Shown here piece by piece: positions 37,101-43,805 of a stretch of 62,292 bases of DNA. Both the position numbers and the translations under genes were made by a program. Numbering within the stretch: position 1 is the first letter of the stretch; each line of letters starts with the position of its first letter. The notes under the pieces were generated by a model. That model ran no database searches. It saw only the letters and a program-made list of their open reading frames with translations, and had not been told where the DNA came from. The stretch comes from an uncultured Prevotella sp. (GTDB taxonomy: Bacteria > Bacteroidota > Bacteroidia > Bacteroidales > Bacteroidaceae): positions 1-62,292 of the forward strand of contig ONYL01000019.1 of the NCBI GenBank assembly GCA_900322035.1, in the 5' to 3' direction.

Positions 37101-37429
37101 GACTGGCGGCCGGTCTCCTTGCGCTTGAGATAGACCACATTGCCCTCGACACGGTAGGTCACGGCCTTACCCGCCAGCAAGCGCGACAAAACCTCTTGGA
37201 TGGAGGCATTGTTCACCTTGATGGCCGGCACAGTGGAACTGGCCAACTTGTCGTCGAGGAAGAACTCATACTTGGTCTGTTGTTTGATTTTGTGGATAAC
37301 GGTTCGCAACTCGGCTTTGCGGGTGTTGAGCGTAATCTGCGCCTCGGCCCACTGGAGCGGTAGCGAAACCAACAGAAGGGAGAGCAATGCTCTGAACCAC
37401 ATTCTGCCCGTAGAATGATTTTGTTTCAT
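34130..37429 (-). CDS. SusC/RagA-family TonB-linked outer-membrane transporter
   Basis: Protein of 1099 aa. A signal peptide leads into an STN domain (about 35-105; LNTRKAELRTVIHKIKQQTK; ASIQEVLSRLLAGKAVTYRV), a CarboxypepD_reg-like domain (about 125-210; VSGTVVDEHGEPLIGATVSI), a plug (about 215-340; NEVVVTALGIKREQKALSYN; LYVVDGVPITNTSNGG) and a barrel ending SWGFNVNLQF. It imports oligosaccharides together with the SusD protein. The STN domain indicates trans-envelope signalling to the FecR at 38.6 kb and the ECF sigma gene next to it, which carries a stop codon here. Confidence 0.92.
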   Translation of the reverse strand: MKQNHSTGRMWFRALLSLLLVSLPLQWAEAQITLNTRKAELRTVIHKIKQQTKYEFFLDDKLASSTVPAIKVNNASIQEVLSRLLAGKAVTYRVEGNVVYLKRKETGRQSAPESQQPKTKVAPHKVSGTVVDEHGEPLIGATVSIKGSNEKAITDLDGRYTITTDEANPTVVVSYIGYQDKEERVNGSTADLTLVPDSKSLNEVVVTALGIKREQKALSYNVQQIKGDELTNVKSTNFMNSLAGKVAGVTINASSAGMGGATKVVMRGPKSISQSNSALYVVDGVPITNTSNGGVDGGIYATQPGSEGIADINPDDIESVNVLSGPAAAALYGSAAAQGVIMITTKKGAEGKVKVSISNSTQFSNPFVMPEFQNEYVNAPGSILSWGNKEQSAYGNYDPKDFFNTGSNVQNNVSVTAGSKTNQMYVSIGTTNATGIIPNNAYNRYNGTVRNVTKLLDDKLMLDFNFQYVRENDRNLMAQGQYFNPLTSVYLFPRGESFNAIRTYELYDATRGIYTQNWNLGDALHMQNPYWVAYRMPRTNRKNRYMINASVKYQVLDWLDVTARMRWDDAQTKQEDKRYASTIDLFAHSKYGFYSYDKVNDHSLYGDLMANINKRWADWTLAANLGTSMSRTKYDVTGYQGGLKAPSNLFTPNAIDYGNVTNDNRPIYDYTRHNINSLFANVELGWKSMLYMTVTGRNDWDSALDGTAQTSFFYPSVGLSGVISEMVKLPSFVNYLKVRGSWASVGSAIPANISSKNRYAYNPATGTYSSVTYKFPDKFYPERTNSWEGGISARLFNNTVTFDLTFYQSNTTKQTFLLDITSAGGYNKEYVQTGNVRNRGIELSLGFNKTWGEFTWNPTLTYSMNRNKIVKLFDDPDRVLSMGGLPGCEIILKKGGTMGDVYTTTDFLRDADGNIAVNDGKVAQRTLDNPTYRGSVLPKGNLGFSNEFSYKGFNLGFLISARFGGIVMSQTQAIMDAYGVSKSSAEVRDNGGVAVNRGIVSAENYYSVVGGENPIWSEYIYSATNARLQEAHLNYTFPKKWLGNLRLTVGVVAHNLLMIYNKAPFDPESVASTGTYYQGFDYFMQPSLRSWGFNVNLQF

Positions 37430-37772
37430 AAAGGTTTTAATAGATATAATGATGATCTTTCGTTTCGACGTTAATTCGGTCGGTATCTAAGACTCTAACA
37501 CGGCAGATTAAAAAACTACTTAGAAAAAAATAATATTTTTTTAATGAAGAGATAGAAAAAAATAAGGGCACAGCAGATATTTCCCGTGGATGGTGGATGG
37601 AGGACACATAGATTGAACGTTTTCGTTGTATGGACAATGTACGGTAATGTACGTTGAAAAGATAACGAGCTTTGTCGTACATTCATCGAGCATATTAAAT
37701 AAATGAGCAGAGACAAGCAGCTTGATCCCTTTCATGGCCAGAAAACGAAAGATGAAATCCAAGGTTTGTTTC

Positions 37773-38001
37773 CTCAAGAGGAATGAGAACAGACATAGAC
37801 GTTTAGCACCTTAAGCTTAAGATTGTAGGAAAATCATGGTCAGTCTTTTGCTCCTAATAGAGCAATGGGCCAGAAGCTATGGGGTGTAGCCTTGCGAGCA
37901 AGCTCGCAGCCACATGGCCCACACCATAGGTGTCAAGACTGACCATGAAGAAAATCGCTATAGCGTAAAATTGCCTTACGGCATAAAATAATGCAGCACA
38001 C
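37773..38001 (+). repeat. Structured repeat element, copy 1
   Basis: A 229-bp unit repeated at 38041-38279. Outer arms TCATGGTCAGTCTT (37834-37847) and AAGACTGACCATGA form a perfect 14-bp pair. The inner left arm GGGCCAGAAGCTATGGGGTG is present, but most of its partner is lost: 11 bases found in copy 2 are replaced by one A, so the inner stem is broken. The loop core GCCTTGCGAGCAAGCTCGC and the tail TAAAATTGCCTTACGGCA are kept. It lies between fecR and susC. No coding potential I trust. Confidence 0.8.
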
Positions 38002-38040
38002 GAGTTCGATTGGAAGAAAAACATAAAACCGATTTTTTTT

Positions 38041-38279
38041 CTCAAGAGGAATGAGAAAAGGCATAGACGTTTTTCACCTTAATCTTAAGATTACAGGAAA
38101 ATCATGGTCAGTCTTTTGCTCCTAATAGAGCAATGGGCCAGAAGCTATGGGGTGTAGCCTTGCGAGCAAGCTCGCAGCCACCCCATAGCTTCTGGCCCAC
38201 ACCATAGGTGTCAAGACTGACCATGAAGAAAATCGCTATAGCGTAAAATTGCCTTACGGCATAAAATAATGCAGCACAC
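38041..38279 (+). repeat. Structured repeat element, copy 2 (intact hairpin)
   Basis: A 239-bp unit. Outer 14-bp arms TCATGGTCAGTCTT / AAGACTGACCATGA (38102-38115 / 38213-38226). A perfect 20-bp inner stem pairs 38135-38154 with 38179-38198. The 24-base loop carries GCGAGC-AA-GCTCGC, itself a 6-bp hairpin. The tail GCGTAAAATTGCCTTACGGC follows. It begins with CTCAAGAGGAATGAGAA as in copy 1 and ends at GCAGCACAC. The two copies differ by few point changes and one 10-base indel, suggesting recent duplication. Confidence 0.85.
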
Positions 38280-38355
38280 AGATTGAGTGTTATGATGATC
38301 AAAGTATAATCAAGTCTTTCTAAACTGCTTGCGGGAGATTCAGGGGATGTGATAG

Positions 38356-38530
38356 ATTTTATGCCGTAAGGCAATTTTATGCCAAAGCAATTTTCGTCAT
38401 GGACGGACTTTCCCCCGACAGGGGTGGGGCTAAGGTGATGGAGTAACCGGCGAGCTTGCTCGCAAGGCTACTCCATCACCTTAGCCCCATAGCTCCATCG
38501 GCAGCTAAAGCCCGTCCATGATTTTCCTAT
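38356..38530 (-). repeat. Structured repeat element, copy 3 (inverted, different stems)
   Basis: Same architecture in the opposite orientation. Outer arms TCATGGACGG (38397-38406) and CCGTCCATGA (38512-38521) extend to 14 of 15 pairs. A perfect 20-bp inner stem (38426-38445 / 38469-38488; GGGGCTAAGGTGATGGAGTA) has a sequence only about 60% like copy 2. The loop, read on the minus strand, contains the same GCCTTGCGAGCAAGCTCGC, and the tail TAAAATTGCCTTACGGCA is also the same. Stems therefore changed on both sides while pairing was kept. Confidence 0.85.
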
Positions 38531-38539
38531 TCTTTTGGG

Positions 38540-38602
38540 ATGGAAGGGTGACCCTTTCGGGGTGGAAGGGTGACACTGCTCCTTTTGATGGCTGGGTGAC
38601 AC
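38540..38602 (+). repeat. Three short imperfect tandem repeats
   Basis: GATGGAAGGGTGACCC, GTGGAAGGGTGACAC and GATGGCTGGGTGACAC follow one another at about 38540-38602 with spacers of roughly 7-12 bases. They lie directly after repeat copy 3 and 26 bases before the fecR stop. Possible repeated protein-binding site; nothing more can be said. Confidence 0.45.
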
Positions 38603-38627
38603 TAAATCTTTTTGAGTGAATGGTGAA

Positions 38628-39620
38628 TTATTCTTTCTCTATCCAAACGGTGTTACCCTTCCGGTGATAGCTGATGGGAACGGTGGATTTCACGAGTGCC
38701 ATCACCGAGTCCACGCTGTTAGCAAGATATACTGCACCGGAATAGGTCTGAGATTCGTCCACGTCGGGTGCCACCGACACCTTCACGCCATAGAGCGCGC
38801 GGATCGTGTGAGCGATGTCGCCCACATTGGCATTCGTGAAGGGGATGAGCCGGTTGTGCCAGGCTGCCACAATGCGCGTGTCCATATGCTCCACCTCCTG
38901 TAGTCCCGTCTGCGTGTTGACCGTCAAGCGCTGATTGGGCTTGAGTTGCAACAGGCCTTTGCGTTTCACATCCTTCACCTCAACTGCCCCCTCTATCAAG
39001 CTCACGCTGGCCAGCCGCTTCTTCGTGTCGGTGGAAAAGTCGAACTTCGTACCCAACACTCTCACATCCACAGCACCTCCCTCCACGACAAACGGGTGAT
39101 AGCGGTCTTTGGCCACTTCAAAATATCCCTCGCCCGAGAGTTCCACACGCCGCTCCTTGCCGTCGAACGTGGCAGGATAGCGCAGTTGCGACCCCGCTTT
39201 GAGCCATACCGTAGAGCCGTCGGCAAGGCGCACCACCCGCGAATGCGGACCCGAGGTAGAGGCGACGAGCATCTTCGGGCTGCGCAGGATACCATCCTCG
39301 CCCACGAGCCAGCAGACAGCTGCGCCCATGATGACGACACCGACGAAGAGGGCCGCACGCAGCAGCCACTGCCGGCGGCAGACCCTGCGATCCGTTTTTC
39401 GGCATTCGGCATCGATACGGCCATGAAGCTCGCGCAGACGCTGCTCCACCTCACGACCGCCCATTGAGGACGCGCCGGCCATACGGTGAGCCGCTTCCCA
39501 ACCAAACAGCTCTTTGCCGTGGGCCTCGTCGGCCTCCAGCCAACGCTCCACAGCTTGCAGTTCGTCGGTACTGCACTCTCCATTGAGAAATTTTATTAAA
39601 ATGATGTCGTTAATGTCCAT
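38628..39620 (-). CDS. FecR-family anti-sigma/sensor protein of the glycan locus
   Basis: Protein of 330 aa from MDINDIILIKFLNGECSTDE (ATG at 39620). The cytoplasmic helical part (about 1-85) is followed by a membrane helix (about 88-110, LLRAALFVGVVIMGAAVCWL), a periplasmic FecR domain (VVRLADGSTVWLKAGSQLRY; GEGYFEVAKDRYHPFVV) and a C-terminal DUF4974-like domain (AWHNRLIPFTNANVGDIAHT). It should relay the SusC STN signal to the ECF sigma factor encoded just upstream. It is complete, unlike its partner gene. Confidence 0.88.
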   Translation of the reverse strand: MDINDIILIKFLNGECSTDELQAVERWLEADEAHGKELFGWEAAHRMAGASSMGGREVEQRLRELHGRIDAECRKTDRRVCRRQWLLRAALFVGVVIMGAAVCWLVGEDGILRSPKMLVASTSGPHSRVVRLADGSTVWLKAGSQLRYPATFDGKERRVELSGEGYFEVAKDRYHPFVVEGGAVDVRVLGTKFDFSTDTKKRLASVSLIEGAVEVKDVKRKGLLQLKPNQRLTVNTQTGLQEVEHMDTRIVAAWHNRLIPFTNANVGDIAHTIRALYGVKVSVAPDVDESQTYSGAVYLANSVDSVMALVKSTVPISYHRKGNTVWIEKE

Positions 39621-39677
39621 TTGAAGTTCTGAAGCACAATGATATAACAATTGAGACGGGGGATCTACTTAGAGGAA

Positions 39678-40223
39678 TCAGAAAAATAATTTCAGCAAGC
39701 TGCGTGTTCCCTCCAGCCGCTTGCGCAGGATGCGCAGGGCTGAGTAGATATGCGCCTCCACCGTCCTCACCGAGATCCCCAACTGGCGGGCAATCTCCTG
39801 ATGGCGCATGCCGTCGACATAGCTCATGCAGAACACCCTCCTGCTCTTGGGCGGCAGCTCCTCCAAGGCCTCGTGGATGACCCGGCGCAGGTCGGCCGTT
39901 TCGGCATCGCGCTGCGGATTTCCCGTCTTGCTCTCCAAAAATGCCATGCGGCGGTCGTTGATGGCCGTGAGCAGCGAAAGCCGTTGCTCGCTCCGTTTGG
40001 CCGAGCGCAACAGGTTGATGGAGCGAGTGAAGACGGCACGATAGCAATAGCCCTCTATCTACTCGCCCCACTCCACCTCTGTGTGGCGTTTCCACAGCTC
40101 CACAAATACGTCCTCCACTACGTCCTCAGCATCGGCATCCGTGCCGACAATGCCGCGAGCATAGAAGAAGAGCGGGGGATAGAGACGTCTGAAAAGGCCG
40201 TCAAACTGCAATTGACTTTCCAT
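39678..40223 (-). pseudogene. ECF sigma-70 factor gene interrupted by an in-frame amber codon
   Basis: Read through, the frame gives 181 codons, the normal length for an ECF sigma factor. Region 2 (MESQLQFDGLFRRLYPPLFF; DAEDVVEDVFVELWKR) ends at a TAG (codon 55, complement of 40059-40061), and the same frame then continues IEGYCYRAVFTRSINLLRSA into region 4 (LEELPPKSRRVFCMSYVDGM; RQLGISVRTVEAHIYSALRI). A CAG-to-TAG change would explain it. The 54-residue N-terminal product would lack the -35 binding domain. A sequencing error cannot be excluded. It should drive the susC operon. Confidence 0.85.
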
Positions 40224-40316
40224 AGCGTATGTGATGATTCGACTTGGCGCGATGCGCGAGAAAGGAGCCGGGGCGCGGCTGCCACTCACTCGCGGGGGAG
40301 AGCGTCGTTAATGATG

Positions 40317-40324
40317 CAAAAGTA
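40317..40324 (-). promoter_or_regulatory. -7 box upstream of the sigma factor gene
   Basis: The complement of 40317-40324 reads TACTTTTG, matching TAnnTTTG, about 94 bases before the sigma start codon. No good -33 element at 19-21 bases. Confidence 0.4.
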
Positions 40325-40521
40325 AGCAAAAATAACCGAAAGACCACCCGCTTAAGGGGAAAATTCTTCCTTGCTTTCACCAAAAGGCCTGCACCATACG
40401 TAATGGACATGCGGAGAGACCAGCACCAGCACTTTCAGTGATACCGCTTAAAAGCGGTTGACAAGTGATTTCAGTAAAAGACACTTCTACGCGTTAAGGA
40501 AAAGGAAACAGTGGTTTAGCT

Positions 40522-40675
40522 GCGGGTTCACACATGCAGCCCCGCGGGTTCACATATGCCGCCCGGTGGGTTCACATATGCCGCCCGGTGAGCTCACATA
40601 TGCCGTCCAGTGAGCTCACATATGCCGCCCCGCGGGTTCACATATGCCGCCCGGTGGGTTCACATATGCAGCCCG
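40522..40675. repeat. Seven-unit 22-bp tandem repeat array
   Basis: Seven contiguous 22-bp units run from 40522, 40544, 40566, 40588, 40610, 40632 and 40654, with consensus GYGRGYTCACATATGCCGCC plus CG/CA/CC. CACATATG is constant in units 2-7; the flanks vary between GCGGGTT, GTGGGTT and GTGAGCT. It lies in the 730-base gap between the sigma gene and the porin, about 300 bases from the porin promoter. Each unit has a CATATG palindrome and partial dyad (GGTGGGTTCAC). The rest of the gap holds no supported gene. Confidence 0.9.
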
Positions 40676-40965
40676 TCACCAACCCTCATATTAACGGAGG
40701 TCAATTATTGGGCCGCGTAGCCATATTATGCATCATATTTGATTTGCGCAAACTACATATTGTGCATTATGCCTTAGAAGGGTGGCAGCGCAGCCATAGT
40801 TTGGCTTGAGAAGGGAGGCAGAGTCATAATGATGAATCATGAATGAACAAAGTTCGGCCCCAGCAATGAAAGTTTCGCGAGTACTTGATCATAACATCTA
40901 TATAAAAAGGGGAATAACAAATTAACGAATTACATTTTTTAGTAAAAGATTACCAATTTTTAGGT

Positions 40966-40997
40966 ATTGTTCATGATGTAAAAGAGATTTAAATTTG
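40966..40997 (+). promoter_or_regulatory. Promoter of the porin-imelysin-dihaem-ccsBA cluster
   Basis: ATTG at 40966-40969, 20 bases, then TAAATTTG at 40990-40997, matching -33/-7 spacing. The porin start codon is 25 bases downstream. Confidence 0.65.
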
Positions 40998-41021
40998 CAC
41001 TCGAAAACAAACACATACATC

Positions 41022-42317
41022 ATGAAACTATCCATCTTATTTTCCGCTGTGCTTTTGGACTGCTCGCTCACGACCCAAGCACAGGTAAATGCCGCCGACT
41101 CGGTGATGAGTCATGCCAGTGGCAACCGATTCAGTGTGGGCGGCTATGGCGAGGTGGCCTTGAGCCGCATGTTCTATAGCAATAATGTATACCGCTACAT
41201 GGATCCGGGAAAATACAAGAAAGATCCCAGTCACGGCGAGTTCAGCCTCCCCCATGTGGTGGTCTATTTGGGCTACGATTTCGGCAAGGGCTGGACAATG
41301 GGCTCAGAGATAGAGTTTGAGCACGGTGGCACCGGCTCTGCCTATGAGCGCGAATATGAGGAAGGCGGCGAATGGGAGAGCGAAGTGGAGAAAGGCGGCG
41401 AGGTGGAGCTGGAACAATTATGGTTGCAGAAGTCTTTCTGGCAGGGCAAGCTGAATGTACGAGTGGGCCACATCGTGGTGCCTGTGGGTCTGAACAACGC
41501 CCACCACGAGCCCCTCAACTTCTTCACCGTCTACCGTCCCGAGGGCGAGAACACCATCATCCCCTCCACGTGGCACCAGACGGGCATCAGCCTGTGGGGC
41601 CGGCTGCCGCAGTGGCGCTACGAAGTGCAGTTCTTAGCCGGTCTCGATGCGCTGGAGTTCAACCGTGAGGGATGGATCCACGATGGCACCAAAGATCCCT
41701 TTGAGTTTGAGCCCGCCAATAAGTATGGTGTGAGTGCCCGTATCGACAACTATTCGCTGCCCGGTCTGCGCATCGGTCTGAGCGGCTACTACGGCCATTC
41801 CATCGACAACACCTATGTGCGCAATGCCGACGGACAAGAGTCAAAGCTGAAGGGCGCGATTGCCTTTGGAAGCGTGGACTTCACTCTCGACCGCTGGAAG
41901 TGGATTGTGCGCGGACAGGCCGACTATGGCCATCTAAGCGATGCCTACGACATCGTGAACCTTGGCGGGCGACAGAGTCGCACGTCGCCCTACTCTCACG
42001 ACCTGGTGGGAAAGAACGCCGTGGCCATAGGTATCGAGGCCGGCTACGATCTCTTCTCGCAAATTCAGAAACTGCGCGCCGACAACCAGAAGCTTTATAT
42101 CTTCGGCCGCTATGAATACTACAATCCCTACGTGCGCGACAAGCGCCAGGTGGCCTACGAATATACCAAGAAGCAACGTTTGGCCGTGGGTGTGAACTAT
42201 TATCCCCTGCCACAGATTGTGGTCAAGGCCGACTATAGTCACCGTTTCCTCAAGTCGCCCTACGACAACGAACCAAGCATCAACCTCGGCGTCGCCTACC
42301 AGGGATTCTTCCTTTAG
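41022..42317 (+). CDS. Outer-membrane porin (phosphate-selective O/P-like)
   Basis: Protein of 431 aa from MKLSILFSAVLLDCSLTTQA, a signal peptide; the frame is open 9 codons upstream from within the -7 box, so the inner ATG is preferred. The mature protein alternates barrel strands (FSVGGYGEVALSRMFYSNNV; HVVVYLGYDFGKGWTMGSEI; VRVGHIVVPVGLNNAHHEPL) and ends in VAYQGFFL. This is the O/P-like porin fold. It precedes an imelysin-like lipoprotein and a di-haem protein, so metal or small-ion entry is a reasonable guess, but the substrate is unknown. Confidence 0.82.
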   Translation: MKLSILFSAVLLDCSLTTQAQVNAADSVMSHASGNRFSVGGYGEVALSRMFYSNNVYRYMDPGKYKKDPSHGEFSLPHVVVYLGYDFGKGWTMGSEIEFEHGGTGSAYEREYEEGGEWESEVEKGGEVELEQLWLQKSFWQGKLNVRVGHIVVPVGLNNAHHEPLNFFTVYRPEGENTIIPSTWHQTGISLWGRLPQWRYEVQFLAGLDALEFNREGWIHDGTKDPFEFEPANKYGVSARIDNYSLPGLRIGLSGYYGHSIDNTYVRNADGQESKLKGAIAFGSVDFTLDRWKWIVRGQADYGHLSDAYDIVNLGGRQSRTSPYSHDLVGKNAVAIGIEAGYDLFSQIQKLRADNQKLYIFGRYEYYNPYVRDKRQVAYEYTKKQRLAVGVNYYPLPQIVVKADYSHRFLKSPYDNEPSINLGVAYQGFFL

Positions 42318-42420
42318 TAGGAGGCGCGGTGTCCCGCCGCGCAAGGGTCTACGCCCCAATTGGCTGTTGTTCAGCGGGACACTGAAGCTGCTGTTGCTCA
42401 CCGGGACGCTGAGCCTCCTA
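42318..42420 (+). repeat. Long nested inverted repeat after the porin gene
   Basis: Outer arms TAGGAGGC (42318-42325) and GCCTCCTA (42413-42420), then GTGTCCCGC (42329-42337) and GCGGGACAC (42374-42382). The left part GGTGTCCCGCCGCGCAAG resembles unit 1 of the hairpin cluster at 28.9 kb (AGTGTCCCGCCGTGTAAG). It lies just after the porin stop and may limit read-through into the imelysin gene; no T-run. Confidence 0.6.
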
Positions 42421-42464
42421 TTGATTGGGATAAACGCAAATAATAATTTAAAAAAAATAAAGCT

Positions 42465-43724
42465 ATGAAGTATTTAAACAAGAATTTCGCAATTTGCTGC
42501 CTCGCGTGCCTGGCCCTGACGGGCTTCAGCTCTTGCAGCGACGACGATGACAACAACACGACCACCACATTGTCGGAGGGCGACCAGTATCTGCAGAAAG
42601 TCCTTGAAGAGAATGTCGACAAGACCATCCATCCCACCTACGCTGCCATGGCGCTTGCCGCCGACAGCCTCTATCAGCAGATTCAGGCTATCCACGAAGC
42701 CACCAAGACCAAAAGCGTAACACAGGCCATGGTGGATGAGGCCTGCAATAACTGGAAGTCGGCCCGCCAACGTTATGAGAAGAGCGAGGCCTTCCTCATG
42801 GGTGCGGCTGCCGACTACGACATCGACCCGCACATCGACACATGGCCGCTCGACCTGGCCACCCTCTACAAAACACTGAGCAACGATGCCATGATCAAGA
42901 GCTACGACACCGACGACAAGGATGCCAATGCCCAAAAAGCCAATTCCGACCTCGGACAGACCGTGTTAGGCTTTCACGGCATCGAGTTCATCCTCTTCCG
43001 CGACGGACAGCCCCGCAAGGCCAATGAGCTCAACAGCTATGACTCCTACAACAAGGACGGGCTCGACTTCACCAAGTTCACCGGTGAATACGAGATGATC
43101 TTTGCCGAAGCTGTGGCCGGCGACCTGCGCAACTCCATCTATCGCCTTGAAGTGTGCTGGAACGAGAATGCGCCGAAGAGCCACTTCGACGTGTTGGAGG
43201 CCCTGGAGTGGAACACCAAGATGTCGAACTCAGACCAAAGCTACGGACAGAACATGAAGGCCGCCGGACAGCCTGGTTCGCTCTACCGCAGCGTGAAGAC
43301 CGCCTGCTCAGCTGTACTCGCCGGTGACGGTGGTGCGGTGGGTATCTCCGACGAGGTGGGACTGACCAAGATCTCCCTGCCCTATACCGGATCTGATATT
43401 CACTATATAGAGTCGCCCTACTCCTACAATTCGCTCACCGACTTCTGGGACAACATCCAGAGTGTTGCCAACGTGTGGTATGGCGGCGTGGAGGAGAACC
43501 GGGGGGCCTACTCCTTTGACAGCTACTTCAAGAAGTATAATCCCACGATAGCCGCCAATGTGGAGAAAGCCATCAGCGATGCCCAGACAGCCATACGGGC
43601 CATCCCCGCCCCCTTTGTACTCAACTACACCAGCCCCAAGTGTCAGGAGGCCATCAACGCCTGTCTGGAGCTCTCCAAGGCCCTCAACGCGGCCAACGAC
43701 TACATTGTGAATTCTAAAGATTAA
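42465..43724 (+). CDS. Imelysin-family lipoprotein (peptidase M75/EfeO-like fold)
   Basis: Protein of 419 aa. The lipoprotein signal ends GFSSCSDDDD. The G-x-H-x-x-E motif of imelysins is present as GFHGIEFILFRDGQP near residue 170, with an early AADSLYQQIQAIHEA helix and ACNNWKSARQRYEKSEAFLM. Family members sit in iron-uptake clusters and probably bind metal rather than cut peptides. It is followed by a di-haem cytochrome-like protein, a pairing often seen in Bacteroidota iron loci. Confidence 0.85.
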   Translation: MKYLNKNFAICCLACLALTGFSSCSDDDDNNTTTTLSEGDQYLQKVLEENVDKTIHPTYAAMALAADSLYQQIQAIHEATKTKSVTQAMVDEACNNWKSARQRYEKSEAFLMGAAADYDIDPHIDTWPLDLATLYKTLSNDAMIKSYDTDDKDANAQKANSDLGQTVLGFHGIEFILFRDGQPRKANELNSYDSYNKDGLDFTKFTGEYEMIFAEAVAGDLRNSIYRLEVCWNENAPKSHFDVLEALEWNTKMSNSDQSYGQNMKAAGQPGSLYRSVKTACSAVLAGDGGAVGISDEVGLTKISLPYTGSDIHYIESPYSYNSLTDFWDNIQSVANVWYGGVEENRGAYSFDSYFKKYNPTIAANVEKAISDAQTAIRAIPAPFVLNYTSPKCQEAINACLELSKALNAANDYIVNSKD

Positions 43725-43805
43725 ACATACTATAGGTTCCATAAGACTCAGGACCTCTCCGCAACAGGAAAGGCCTGAGGCCTATGGGCTTAAAAGAAAT
43801 ATCAG

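Noticed and set aside
37854-38374. Two minus-strand frames sharing CAALFYAVRQFYAIAIFFMV
   Set aside because: The shared peptide simply reflects the duplicated structured repeat. The frames begin and end outside it, in sequence with no coding character.
40522-40675. The 22-bp array as a CRISPR
   Set aside because: The units are directly contiguous with no unique spacers, and no cas genes are present.
40534-40809. A 91-codon frame through the 22-bp tandem array (PRGFTYAARWVHICRPVSSH)
   Set aside because: Because 22 is not a multiple of 3 the repeat is read in all three frames, and the absence of stops follows from the repeat sequence itself. No start signal or family.
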